64,000 nucleotides of DNA from Limnomonas spitsbergensis. Taxonomy: Eukaryota > Chlorophyta > Chlorophyceae > Chlamydomonadales. Location: contig JAYJMM010000111.1 in NCBI GenBank assembly GCA_037349105.1, forward strand, positions 1,116,001 through 1,180,000, given 5' to 3'. The notes under the pieces are model-generated. The model ran no database searches. It was not told the DNA's origin and saw nothing but the letters and a program-made list of their open reading frames with translations. The translations under genes and the position numbers were made by a program. Positions 40,950 through 52,900 of this stretch are shown here, piece by piece; within the stretch, counting starts at the first letter, position 1; the number at the start of each line of letters is the position of its first letter.

Positions 40950-43579
40950 CAATTCAGCTACGGTGGCAACCATCACCCAAACTCCAACGAGAGCTGTCCT
41001 TGAACGGTTATTCTTTCCGGCCGCAATCCACGCCCTCGGCTGCTCCCAGCCCCCAGCCATCCCCGCCCTCGCCTACAGCTGGCGCGGAGAGCACCCCGAT
41101 CGTGCGGCAAAGGGAAGCCGAACAGAAGTCCATCGGCGTGACCTGGCTGCAGGGCGACGTGCAGCGGGGAGATGCTGAGCGCAGCAGAAGCAGAAGCAGC
41201 AGCCAGGGGGAAGAGCCGGGGCGGCCGTGCCCTGACTCTCCGCCACAGTCGCGTGGCTTGTTCGGCTGCCTCAGCGGTCCCACCGCCCGGCGGCCTGTCC
41301 CCTCAGCCAGCGAGACGGCAACCCAAGGACAGCGGCCGCGGGCCTTGTCCACATCTAAGGCCACTCCGCCGACTGCACAAGCGGGCGATGCCTCCTTGCG
41401 CCACATATGGTACAATGGCACGTTCGCCCCAACCTCACACCTCCAGCTGGGAGCTGCGGGCATCAGGCAGCAGCCGGGCCCCAGCTCCAGCCGCAGCTAC
41501 TCAGTACCGTCAGCAGCTGACCGCTGGGAGCGTCCGGAAAGCCTAGACAGCCGGCAGCTTAGACAGCATTCAGCCATGGCTCCAGCGCCAGCCCTCCCCA
41601 TGCCCCTAGGAGGGATGGCTCAGGTGCGGTCCTCAGCGCAGGTCCGTTCAAACATCTACCGTAGCTCAAAGACCTCATTTGTGCATCAATCTCAGCAGCA
41701 GCAGCAGCGGGGACCCTCAGCAGCTGGCTACAGCCTAGAATACGACTTAGACGGGGAGCAGCAGCAGGATCGTCATGGGCCTGCAGCAGCAGGCTACAGT
41801 CAGGAGTGCGATGCCGACCGCATTTCTGTCGCGAGCTGGGCATCCACTGCACATGCTACCGTCACGGTATCTCACAGAGATGTGCCAGCCAGCATCATGA
41901 CGAACACATGGGAGTTCCGGACGGCCTCCGATGAGGCATGCCCCCCTGTAATTCCAGGCCCCACCGGGCCGGTCAGGTCCCTCAGTGTACATGGAGGCGG
42001 GCGGAGCAGTACAAGCTCTGAGAAGCAGTACACAGGCGCACTAGGAGGCGGGCGAAGAAGTACGTATGCAGAGATGCGGCACGCCAGTGACCCTCCGCCA
42101 TATGCTGGTCTGCGGGGCCGATCAGCCACTGATGACACCAGCCACCATCGGGTCACCCCACTCGAGGCAGAAGCAGCAGCAGAGGGCCGAGGCACCGAGG
42201 AGGCTTCCAACTGCTCTGGAGCTGCTTCTACTGCCGCCGCAGCCGGTTCTGACTACCCCAACGGGGCCGTTGCTGCTGCCGGAACGGGCGGCGTTCGGCG
42301 GCTGGTCGACTTGCAGGACTATGATGGCGCCTCTCAGGAGGTCAGGAAAGAATACGTCCAACATCAGATGATGCAAGAGGCATGGGAGCAGCATCCACAC
42401 CCACATCCACACCCACACCCACATCCACAGGGGTGTGCCTCTGATGGCCCAGGTCAGGAAAGGTATGGTGATGAGGATCAGGAGGAAGATGACGGACTGG
42501 GTCGGTGGCGGACAGGGCATGCTGACCTGGCACAGGGAGCGGCACGTCTCGGCAGCAGTGCCCTCAATGCCGTGGCCAGAAGCGGCGGCAGCGGCGGCGG
42601 CGGGAACACGCACCTGCAGGCGTGGCTGAGCTCATGCGTATCATGCCCCAGCAGGCCCGCATCGGCATCGTTGTGGGGCGGGCCACTCAACGGGGACAAA
42701 GCTGCGCATCTGCCGGAGGAGTGGCCCGACCTGATCGACGGGGCGCGCTGCCTGACCGCCAGCAACTGGGTGCGAGCGGCCGACATGGAGGAAGACGCAC
42801 CCGGGGGACCAGCACGCCACAACCTTAGCTCTGCAAGGCAGAGTTTTGGAACATCAAGGCGCGTGATGGCGCAAGATTTGCGCCAGGGCCGGCAGCACCT
42901 TGACAGTGCAGCGGATGGGCGTATGCCACCGGCGGCAGCAAGGCAGGGTGCAGGAGGAGAGGCGGCGTGCACTGGCAGCTTGGCCGGCAGCAGCCCCAGC
43001 CTGACCTACATGGCCCCCCTCCCAATGATGCCCACCAGCACCGCTAGTGCTGCTGCAGTGCCTACTCCGAAAGCCTGGAGTCCAACAAGTGCGGAGATGG
43101 TCCTTGCGGAGGAGGTTCGCGATTTGCGAGCCTCCGTGCAGTCGGTGCAGAGCCAGCTGGCGCAGATGACTGCCAGGCGCATGGCGTCGCTGTCCACAAT
43201 GGACGAGGCCATCAAGGGGCTGCAGGCTCAGCGGCAGCAGAAGCGGGGACTGAGCAGCGTGATGAGCTATCGGGACGGCGCGAGGATGCCTGGGTGCGGG
43301 GGCAGCGTCGTTAGTAAGAGCGGCAGCGTGGTAACTGCGGTGGACTCGGTAGCGGTGGAGCCACCGTTTTATTCCTCTTGGGAGAAATCTGGCAGTAGGG
43401 CAAGCCCATCGTCTTCCTCGCGGGGGCAGCATGATCAACAGCAAGTGCAGATGCCCCTGGGGCAGGGATCCTTGCTATCGTTGCCGTCGGTGCCAAACAG
43501 CCACGCTCCCAGCATCTCTTCGTTGCACACCCCGAGCATTTCATCGGGCGCGGGATCTTTTAGAATAGGGAGCACATGA
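39068..43579 (+). CDS. Large PH-domain protein with polyQ, His-Pro run and coiled coil, 5' end unresolved
   Basis: Exons 39068-39409, 39633-39724 and 40660-43579 (TGA at end), phases 0 and 2, at least 1,117 residues. Exon 1 opens GSNLFWFRTSASPGGRFPP and continues HLALEGALVEPITV; with HVLVIVAADSAELRDIWLQAL in exon 1/2 this is the middle strands and C-terminal helix (conserved Trp) of a PH domain, a phosphoinositide- or protein-binding module. The preceding strands should lie in an upstream exon not found; an ATG at 39035 is an alternative start that would truncate the domain. Exon 3 is largely disordered: a polyQ tract around 40820-40950, Ser/Gly/Ala-rich stretches, alternating His-Pro near 42395-42430, then a short coiled coil (AEEVRDLRASVQSVQSQLAQ) near 43100-43180. 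Inferred to be a membrane-associated scaffold or regulator; no enzyme motif seen. Confidence 0.72.
39730..40060 (+). repeat. Tandem duplicates of exon 39633-39724 end and intron start, with a family C insertion
   Basis: The true exon ends ggcgagtgaggccag|gtgagggggg. Copies of this edge occur at about 40030-40055 (ggtgtgaggccaggggaggg) and 39910-39932 (atgagtgtgaggctaaggcg). The following intron segment (accggtctcgttaacaac, actgaatcaaatctgggaag) is repeated at 39962-40015. Between the two units lies a reverse family C fragment (39838-39900). Confidence 0.7.
40265..40480 (+). mobile_element. Dispersed repeat family D, copy 2
   Basis: Aligns with 12740-12960 over its length: gcacccacgtcatgttctgt, ccatggggttcattcccatg, cacttgcttgcccag, ttttttcgctcactgtttta. 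Sits in an intron of the PH-domain gene. Confidence 0.7.
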
Positions 43580-45381
43580 TAGGGTGTGGAGCAGTTGCCA
43601 ATATCTGATTGCAGATTGAGGCAGACCAGACACAGGATTGAAAAGCCGAATGCATTCTTTGACCCTTCCTTAGATTTAGTGGTGCGTTACCGGTATTATA
43701 ACTTTACCTTGTTGTGGGCTACTTGCTCCCTTGCGAACCCAACCAAATCTCTATGCGCATGTTCATTGACCTTGAACCCAACAAGATCTTTGTATGCAGG
43801 TTGATTGACTTTGAACCGCTTCAGTCCAGAACAATCTATGCATGTCGTTCTTCCCCACCATTCTTAGAATCTTCTTGGTGCTTCACTTTTGCTTGGACTC
43901 TACCGCTTCACTTTTGCTTGGACTTAAATGTTTCATGAGCTTGGTATTCACTGCTTCATGAGCTTGATAGCACTCAGATTGCCACACTTCAGGAGCAAAT
44001 AAGCTCAGACTGACTGGGAGAGCATAGGTCCAAATCAAAGAACAGTTTCCTTTCTCACTTTCTTTGCCCTTGGGAAAGTAAGCATACGACGCTCCTCCGC
44101 ATGGTCTGCTCTGTACCTTGACCTTGCACACCCCCTCCCAGAGGTAGATGCAGCTGTAGATTTCCTAGCAAATCTACTTGCTCTCGTCGTCAAAAACCAG
44201 CCCCGGGACTCCGGGAGAAGAGGGGCACGTGTGACACCCAGACCCTCTAGACCGACCTCCCTGTTTTGGATGGAGGAACTATTGCGCAATTCCACAAGCA
44301 AGCTCAAGGTTGAGCTGCCCGCCTGCCTGGAAATTGCCCCTAAGACCCGCCACCCCGCACCTTGTATGGAGTGCTAGCAGTGGCAAGAGGGTTGAGCCTC
44401 CTTGCAGGGTTGAGCCTCCTTGCTCCTCCGAGGAGCCACGACATGACTGTACGAACAAGTGCAAGGTTGACTTGCCTGCCCCACGGACTCTTTGAATTGG
44501 AGTGCAAGGAGGCTCAACACTCTCGCCACTACTAGGAGCGAGGCTGTTGAAGGGGGTGTAGACGCTGCAGTTGTTCCTCCCCCTTCGTCATCCCCTAGTC
44601 CCTTTGTGGCCTCAATTTCACCATCTCGTCCAAGCGGAAAGTAGCGATTACCTACGCGTGTTTGTCATGAACAAAATCATCAGACATCCACATGCATCAG
44701 TCCCTTGATTGATGTCACGTCTGGGTCACATGACTATTTTTGAGAGCAAATGGACTATGAGGGCAAAGACCATGCGGTGCAGCTTGCCATGGCGACATTC
44801 CTCAATCCTCACATACCTAGTGTCCACCGCCTTGAGCTCCTCGTCGGGGTGGACATGGATGCCGAACACCGTGCTGAGCTTCTTAACCTTTGGCCAGGCT
44901 CGAGAAGGATGGGTGGGCAAGATGGTTGTGTCATACTTGATGCGTATCTGTCTTGGCAGCCATCATACGGTTGACATATTATGGAACTGGGTATCACCTA
45001 CCAGTACCGTCACTCTAGTCTGATACATGTCATTGGCTCACGCGGCCGAGCTTTGAGCGGGCCCAGAGGTGTATGGTTATTGACATGTCATTGGCTCAGA
45101 CGCTCGGAAGTCTTTCGTGCATTGGCCAGTTTGCCACCGTGAAACAGTCATTCTTTCTCTCTATGGCCTGTGGCTGTCACCTCTTGCATGGCCATCTCCT
45201 GCAGATCTCCCAGAATTCCTTTGATAGGACTCTACAAAGGGTGATTTGAATGAGAGATGAGCTAGGTGTGAACTGCTGCACTGAGATCCGGCCGTAACTC
45301 GAAGCGGCACATTGCTGACGAACAGCGAACAAGAGCGCAGCGCAGATTCAAAAACCTGCATCTGTATCATAATTACATACA
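43580..45381. other. Intergenic region between the PH-domain gene and psaG
   Basis: No supported exon. It contains a duplicated gttgaccttgaacccaacaa-type segment (43735-43820), a gttgagcctccttgc duplication near 44390-44425 and a family C fragment (45035-45090). A 65-codon minus frame at 44726-44920 looks protein-like in composition but has no splice or family support. Confidence 0.5.
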
Positions 45382-48009
45382 ATGGCATCCGCTATGTGCA
45401 ACAAGGTCTCCATGCGTACCTCTTCCAGGCCCACTATGGCGCGCAAGCCTGGTAAGGACAGCAAATCGATGGGTCATCAGGGAGGAGTCACGGAGTGCAT
45501 TAGTTGATTTCTTCAGAGCATTTCTAACAATCCAATACTTGGAGGCTAGGACAGCATCCTGCGCAGAGATCTCTGATCGTTCGGGTTACTGTGTGACTTC
45601 TGCCCCTACGTCCCCAACTCGTGCGCCTTGCCGTTTGGCATTTGTGTTCTACATGGCAGCGACTGATGCGTTTATGTGGGATACCGATTCATGCGTGGAC
45701 ATTTGCGGTCCTCTGTTGGGGATCCTCTGCCGGTTGTCCTCAATTGGGAGACCTGCACCCCGACTGCTGCTTCCCTACCCCTAACGCAGCTCGCGCCACG
45801 GTCGTCAAGACCCGCGCGTCCCTCGACCCCAGCATCATCGTGAGTTGAAACAATTGCCATGCTGTGAGCAAGATTTTCTGCCTGGCAGCCAGATCACAGG
45901 ATGTGCTGGCAGACTAGCAGCAGCAGCATGAGAGCATCAGTTAGCTCGGCTACCAGGGTTCAAATGCTCATGCTTTGAAAGAGTTACCTGTCTGGCCAGA
46001 GCATCCAGTTGTTTGTTGTCGTTGTTGCAGCTCCTACGCATGCACAAAATAGCCTACAGCACTCAGCTAGCTAGCAGTCTAGCAGCATCAGTCATGGCTA
46101 GCACTCGGTTTGAGGGTGTCCTGCCGCATTTATCTTATACTAAGCTGCCGGTGCAGCTTATTGGTGCATGCACGCTATTTGGCATCTTTTGACGCTGGGC
46201 GCTGTTTTATGCTTGCTGCATTCATGCTTCTGCGCTGCCGATGCTTCCTGAGACTGAGCGCTATATGTTGCCTTGTGTGCAGGTGAGCGGATCCACCCTG
46301 GCATTCCTCTCTCTGGGCCGCTTTGTCTTCCTGCCGTGAGTTGCGGGGAGCCTGCCATGCCCCCAGTTCTGATGGCTTTTATTTAAAATACGCAACAGAG
46401 AAAAAATGGGGCATGCCTAGTGGCTAGCTGGACATGGCTCTCCCACACTCGAAATGAGTGCCACCTAGCATTATCACTGAACATGGCACGAGCCAACTAG
46501 CGATTTGTGTGGCAGTATCCTGTCTTCGATTATGTTTGTGCAATTGTTTTGTCCATACACTTTTCTGCCTGTTTTGCGATTGGTCGACATTCCAGCACAC
46601 TTCCTCATGCAAGCTATCTATCGTGATTCAGCTGCACCTCAGCCTCCGGACTTGGGGTCTTGGTGCAGCAAGCCCTGCTGCTCTGGCCACTGGCAGGTCG
46701 GTCAAGGTTTGGTCCCAATCGTCTCATTGGTGGCTGCCCGGCTGCCCACTAAGGGTTGGTTCATATTGCCCAGTGGTCTAGCTCACACTAAGATAAGCGC
46801 TGTTATGCCTTTTGCTCCTGCAGGTATCAGCGCAAGAATGCTGATGACTCCCGGGTGAGTAAGATATCTTGGTTTTGAGCTTTAAAAGGCAAGCACAAAT
46901 TAAAAACCAGTACTGTACTTATTACGAAATATGGGAATTGGGAAATCTAAAATCAGACAATCACCATCTGCCTGCAGCTGCATTGATAGATATGAAGCTT
47001 CCAGCTGCGGCTCCGTGCCAGCATGCAGCTACATGAATGGATATTACCTTTAAGCAGCTGCGAGACGGAAATATGCTCAGCAATCAAGCTGTGAACCTGC
47101 CTGTCATCCTGCCACCCTGCACCCTCGTTGCTTGCATTTTTCTTCTCGGTTCTTTCCAGGGGTTATGCACTGCCTCTGAAAGGCTTTGGTTAGGTATAAT
47201 GAAGACGATTTGACAACAATTTACAGCCCCTTTGCCTGAAGGCGACTCTTGCATTTTTTAACAATGCTGCTGAAAACGGTCAAATCTGAACGGTAAATTT
47301 TATTTAATATAGACATCACAGTTTGTGACTCCTGTCACCCCCCTTCTCCCCCCCAGCTTGCCCCTAAGACAACTGGCAACACCTACTTCAACAACCTGTC
47401 CAAGCCTGCAAACTTCACCATGACGTCCAACGACCCCTCGGGATTCAGTAAGTCCAGGGCTCTTCACCTTGAGATTCATGTCAAACCCTAAAATGCAGGC
47501 ACCCTTTCGGATTTTGTTACTAAAGATGAAGGCATGGCGATTGATAGTCAGCTCTTAACTGCAGAGATCCCTTTGGACTCAGTCAGTACTTGCCCCTGGT
47601 AAGCTTTGGGAATATCGATTGAGGCAGGCCAGGCTAAGTCCCTACCAGCCCCACGTGGCCGAGCGTTCAGCAGGGCCCAGCAGGTGTGCACCGCTCTAAA
47701 CTCATGTTGCCTATGGGTGGGCTAGGGATTTATTTCATGCACCAACATACGCCCCACATAGACCCGTGTCTTACTTCGAGGTACGCCTATGAGCTCAATA
47801 TCTCTCGAACTTGCCCCCTATCTCGCACCGATATGCGTCCGAGCCGGCACTGTATCTTTCGATTAACCTGCATCGATTCCCTTGCCCTGCTGCACGCAGC
47901 CATCATTGACGTTTTTGGATGGGGCGCGCTCGGCCACGCCTTCGCCTACCTCATTCTGGCCACCAGCTCCCTGCATGACTACGGTGTCACCCCCTGGCCT
48001 GTGGTCTAA
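45382..48009 (+). CDS. psaG: Photosystem I subunit PsaG (subunit V), plastid-targeted, 6 exons, complete
   Basis: Thylakoid membrane subunit at the edge of the photosystem I core, stabilising light-harvesting antenna binding; nuclear encoded and imported. Exons 45382-45451, 45790-45839, 46283-46335, 46824-46854, 47357-47447 and 47900-48009 (TAA). Phases 1,0,2,2,1 all agree, giving 134 residues. The N-terminus (MASAMCNKVSMRTSSRPTMA) is a typical short plastid transit peptide. The first membrane span is around STLAFLSLGRFVFLPYQR, a PsaG signature; the stromal loop includes TGNTYFNNL; then SNDPSGF and the second span DVFGWGALGHAFAYLILATS. PsaK shares the fold but lacks the GRFVFLPYQR and NDPxGF-x2-DV-x-GWGALGH combination. 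Exon 4 is only 31 bp. A tgtaa at 48299 is a candidate polyadenylation signal. Confidence 0.93.
46620..46815 (+). mobile_element. SINE/MITE-like family A element in psaG intron 3
   Basis: gtgattcagctgcacctcag, ttggtgcagcaagccctgct, tcaaggtttggtcccaatcg and tctagctcacactaagataa. It ends eight to ten bases before the acceptor tract of the 31-bp exon 4. Confidence 0.75.
47460..47615 (+). repeat. Possible decayed copies of psaG exon 5 end
   Basis: True edge: gacccctcgggattca|gtaagtcc. Similar strings at 47499 (gcaccctttcggattttgtt) and 47566 (gatccctttggactcagtca). Weak, but same side and spacing as ladders elsewhere. Confidence 0.4.
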
Positions 48010-49976
48010 GCAAGCAGCAACGCCAGATGCTGTTCAGCAACGCAGCCAAACTCTCTTTCAAGGGAGCGGCATGTTCTCGGTTGACTCCCCACACGGACTG
48101 CCAATGCTCTGATGATTGCCCGACGACGCAGAGCGCATTGGGTTCGGATAAATGCCTGTAGGTGGGGGAGGTTAGGTAGGCTTTCTTTTTTCCATACAGA
48201 TGGATCGGAATTAGCGATAGGTATGCATCAACCACAAAGAGTTAATAAGCGAGGAGATGTACTGATGATGGGTTTTCATATTGTATCGAAATATCGATTT
48301 TGTAACAACAACAAGCTAGACACACCCCTGAATCTGCCTTGTAACTATGGTAAACGGGATCAGCTGTGGATCTTTGCTTACTTATCATGATGCTCAGAGG
48401 ATGTACCGCTCTGCTCTAACTGCCCAGAGGACAGACCACAGCGGGTGGACCACAACATGCAAATATCATGATTTAACGAAGGACTTGCTGAGAGAGTCAA
48501 TGACGTTACACCTCTGTGCCCTGCAAAACAATGCACGGCTGCGTGGTCGCCTAACTAAAGGATTGGGAGGATAGAACGAAACATACACCAGGTGACAGGA
48601 AAACCGAGGGAAATAAAGTGGAGGGACAGACAAAAGGCTGGAAAAGAAAGACAAAGGAAGTGCCAGCCTCTGAGAAACGTCTACGCCTCAACGATATCTA
48701 CCACGTCTTCCACAAAAGCCAAGGCATCCCACCCAAGCCTGCCCCGGTACAACTAAAAGAAGTCTCTAGCACTGTTCGCAGGTCCTGCCCATCCCCGCTC
48801 CCTAAGTAGATCCAGTACGCTGGGGCATTGAAAGCAAGCAAGTGTATCCAGTGCATCGCTTGTCTGGTAGATGGATCCTCAGCCCTGGAAGAAAATTACC
48901 CAATACATCCCAGAGGATGGGGACATGCTGGGAGAGGAACAACCAGGCAAACCACGAGTTTTTTTTCTGCAACAGCATGAAGATCAGGTCGCCCCGCATC
49001 ACGAGTACTGGTAAGCACCACCCTAAACTCCGCTGCATATGACTTGTGAACCAAGCTGAGGGGCACAGCCGCATGGAAGCTTAAATTTCCCGCACATAGC
49101 TTGGTGTGCAAGTGGCAGACATTTGAACGATGTTGGTTGAGATAAAAGGAAGGCTAATACCCCTGCTAATACTCCTGAGCTTTGCTTTACTTACCCGCAA
49201 GCCATGAAGGTGCAGGTTGCAAACAGGCTGACCATCCCCTGCTTACATGGTGCACAACTCTGGTGTACAGTGTTACAAATATTATGCCTCGGGCCTTTGC
49301 TCAGAAGGCTCTGCCGCATGAGTACAGAACTGCCTAGTTGGGATAAAGGGAAACTAAATAACGTAACAAACAGAGGCTCTGATAACCGTTCACGCAGTTT
49401 TCCAAACTGGTCGTCCTGTTTTACTACGAGCTTGCCATCCAGGGACTTGAGACTGCAAGGTCTAATTGCCCCTCAGATTCCAGTGGGATAAATGTAGGCA
49501 GAGGCCACCGGCTTCCTTCTGATCCATTACAACTGTCGATCACGTTAAATGCCGATTCACCAAAATGGAAATATCACAACAGGGGCAAATGAAGCTGAAA
49601 TGAAGTAAGGTCTATCTTGAATTCTGTATGCGCCCCCCTGGATTCTCATAACCTTGTGGTCCATTACAACTGTCCTTCACGTTCCAAATGTGTGAAATAC
49701 AGTATCACTGCAAAGTAATATATTACATCTTGGGGGAATCAAGCTTGCTTGGTATGAGGTCCATGTTGAATATGTAACCTAACGGTGTGTCTAAGGATGC
49801 CTTTGCCATGCATGGCCGGGAAGGAAAGACATGCAGCATGAGATGAGGCTGCTTTCTCACCGTAACCTTCTGGGCTGAAGAGGCCTATTTATTCGCCCTG
49901 TTTGCACCGAATGCACTTCAAACAAAGCTGAAATCAGGTGCCTGGCTCTTTGGAAAGTTCTTTCCAAATCAAGTTG
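48010..49976. other. Region between psaG and the convergent secreted-protein gene
   Basis: No supported exon. It holds a reverse family C copy (48490-48800). Other frames are short and unsupported. Confidence 0.5.
48490..48800 (-). mobile_element. Dispersed repeat family C, long copy, reverse orientation
   Basis: Matches the reverse complement of 38460-38715 and also 17725-17975 (cttccacaaaagccaaggca + tcccaccc). The inverted arrangement with 38460 spans 10 kb including psaG. Confidence 0.7.
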
Positions 49977-52900
49977 TCATGAAGATGACGCTCCAATCTT
50001 CTGAACTGACTGCAGGAGGCTACTCGCAGCATCCAGCTTCTTCACCCCGCCACGGAGATCAGACACCACGCCGCCTGTGGGCAATTGTTGAAGGCACAGG
50101 GTCAGACAGTTATTAGATTTTAAAATCGACAAATACAACTTTCCAGTCATCTGACCAAGAGAAAGAGATCAGACAGCAGATTGCCTGTTGGTAGGAAAAT
50201 TAGACACAGACCAGGGGCAAGACAGATTTCAGATTTCAAAAAAACAAAATGTATAGATCTACAGGCATGAACACAAATTGGACAGCACTCCGCCTGTGGG
50301 TCATTGAGTTCAACAAAGGGCAGCAAAAACGTGACCACTTTCCTGGTTTATTCATCGCCAAGCCATCCCTGATCTATGGCCGTTTTCCGGAGCAGCCAGG
50401 CTTGGTGCACCAAGCCCCCTCCGCCTTACGCCGCTTCGTACCTGATTTTGGCTGATGCATGCTCACATAAACAGTGGTCCATTGGAGGCTCTCCAGGACC
50501 AAGGTGCTGATCGAAGGTGCTGGCATGAGCTTTTAAGATCCAGCCTCACCAGACAGAACAGAATACAGGCTATTGGTGATGCCCTGGCATGAGCTATCCA
50601 AAGCCCGCCTCACAAGACTGGACAGAAAACAGGCTACAGGTACTCCCTGGCATGCTATTTTGAGAGCCAGCCTCACGAGACTGATCAGACGAGTAATCAG
50701 AGGTGCTGCTTGCGCAGCACGAAAAACGGCAGAGCAGTCGGGTATGTGACTTTTCAGAGGGCAGGCGCAGGTGCGGACTGCGGACGGGGTCACCTGGACC
50801 CCATGCAAACCCCCTCGCCCGTGTTGCAGGCTTTCAAAATATGTATCACAACTCCATCGCTGGCTGAGTGCGTGTTGTTAATTATGCGTATCTAATTGCC
50901 TATAGAGAAGCGAAGTTGCAGCTGTCGCGTGACACCTTACGTCATCCGCTGTGAGATCCAGCCTTGGTAGCTGAGTTTCTCATTTCTGCACCTCGGCCTT
51001 TGAGGTCTGACAGGAATAACCTTAATAAATACAGTCGATTGATTTGCGCTGTAGCGCGTAAAGTTTCCGGGACGTTCCAGAAACATCGGGCTGACGGACG
51101 GCCTGACGGATACGGGGTGACTCTGGGGGCTTCGCCCCCGCCACCTTCGGCCGCCGTTGCTCTGCCGAAAAGATACGCTTCCGTAATTACCCGGTGTAAG
51201 CTTTTCAGAGCCCCCCCCCTTGGACTGACCAGGAAACAGGCTTCTGATAATACCTGGCATGACCTGTCCAGAGCTAGCCACACACGACTTCAGCTGCTCC
51301 CTGAGGTCGATCCATACGAGGTTTCATCTCCAAGATCTAGGTGCAGACCCAAGGTTCTGAAAGGAAAGTTCCAGAACCTCTCTCACGCATCAAAATAGAT
51401 GCTCTGCTAGACTCCACAAATCCACAATGCTTAGAACCTGGCTCACCAGTGTTGAGCTGATCCCTGAAGTCGTTCCACATCTTGAGGTACTTGGCACCAT
51501 CCTTGAGATAGTTCTTGGAGTCAATCTGTTTGTTGATGTCCTTGTACAAAGACTGCAGGTGACAGGTTTTCAAATACCGTATAAGGGGTGGAAAGTCAGC
51601 CCTGAGGACCTCAGTTACTAGAGTCAATCTGTTTGTTAATCAGTGATTATTTTAGTGGATAAGGGACCACATTTGCTGGGCCGCCCCGCGGCCACCCCTG
51701 GGCCGATTCACACCAAACCTGGACCGGCCCCGGCCACTGGCCCACGCAGCAGTGCTGCCCGCATCTGGGGCTTGTGGCCTGGGGCCACAGTGTAGCTGAA
51801 CTGTAGCTGATAGTGTTTACCACTGACTAAAAATACTACTGCTGTTGATGTCATTGTGCAGGGGCATGTCTGCATATACAAGGCATGGCCATTCAGCCCA
51901 GAGGGCCTAAATCATTTGTGTGAGTTTCAAATGACTTCCCTCCAAACCAGGTTACTACAACCCACAATCACCCTGCCCAAAATGTCTGTTTTCATCACAT
52001 TTTAAGAACTAATTTAAAATACAAGTGTCCTGCCCGAAGGCAGATCCGAGCGCCAATGCCAAATCACGTTACAGTCCAGACACCCTGTCTTCCCCAGCGC
52101 TATACACTCGCTCAACGAGTTGACAATATTTGAAATCCACCATCACAAACATCCGACCACATCCACCTCAGCCTGAACTTATGGTTGTCGTGTCAATCGA
52201 CAAAACACAATTTGAAACCCACCATCACACACATCTCACCTCATCCCAGGGGCGGGTTCTGCCACACCCAATTTTCAATTTTGCGCGCTCCAGCAACGTT
52301 TAAGCTACATCACAGCCAACGGCTATGCGGGCCTTGTGAAGCATGTCTTGCCGCCTAGGCCATCGGCGTAGGCCGGTCATGGTTTGGTCCCCATCGGTCC
52401 AGCGGTGGCCGCCCAGCGGCCCCCCAAGGGTGGTATGGCTAGCACGCAAGTAAAGTTGAAATAAGCACTGACCCACCGCCACTGAGGTCACACCACCTCC
52501 ACCAGGGGGGCCTCCACCTCAACAAGATCGCACATATTTCACCTTCTCACCACCACCACATTCACAACGATCACTTACCAAATCCAACTGCAGGTCGCTG
52601 ATCACAAAGTTGGCCTGGTCCGTCACATACTTGAAACCCGAAACGAAGTACTTGAGGGTTTCTTGAACAGCAGTGATATCGGCGGTGACGCCCGTTATTA
52701 CGGCGTTGGTGAACTTTAAGGCGGTACCGATCAGTTGCAGCGTTGCTGCATCAACCTGCTTAATCCAAGGGCAGGGGCAGGAATATAAGACCTGTCGGCT
52801 AGAGCAAGTCAAGGTCAAGGGCAAGGAAAGATGACTTGGTGCAATACATGTCAGGGGGAGGGAAATCACAATTTGGAAGTAGGCCAGTCTCAACAGGCTG

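Noticed and set aside
44726..44920. Minus-strand frame with protein-like composition
   Set aside because: No splice edges, start context or family motif; retained only as a remark.
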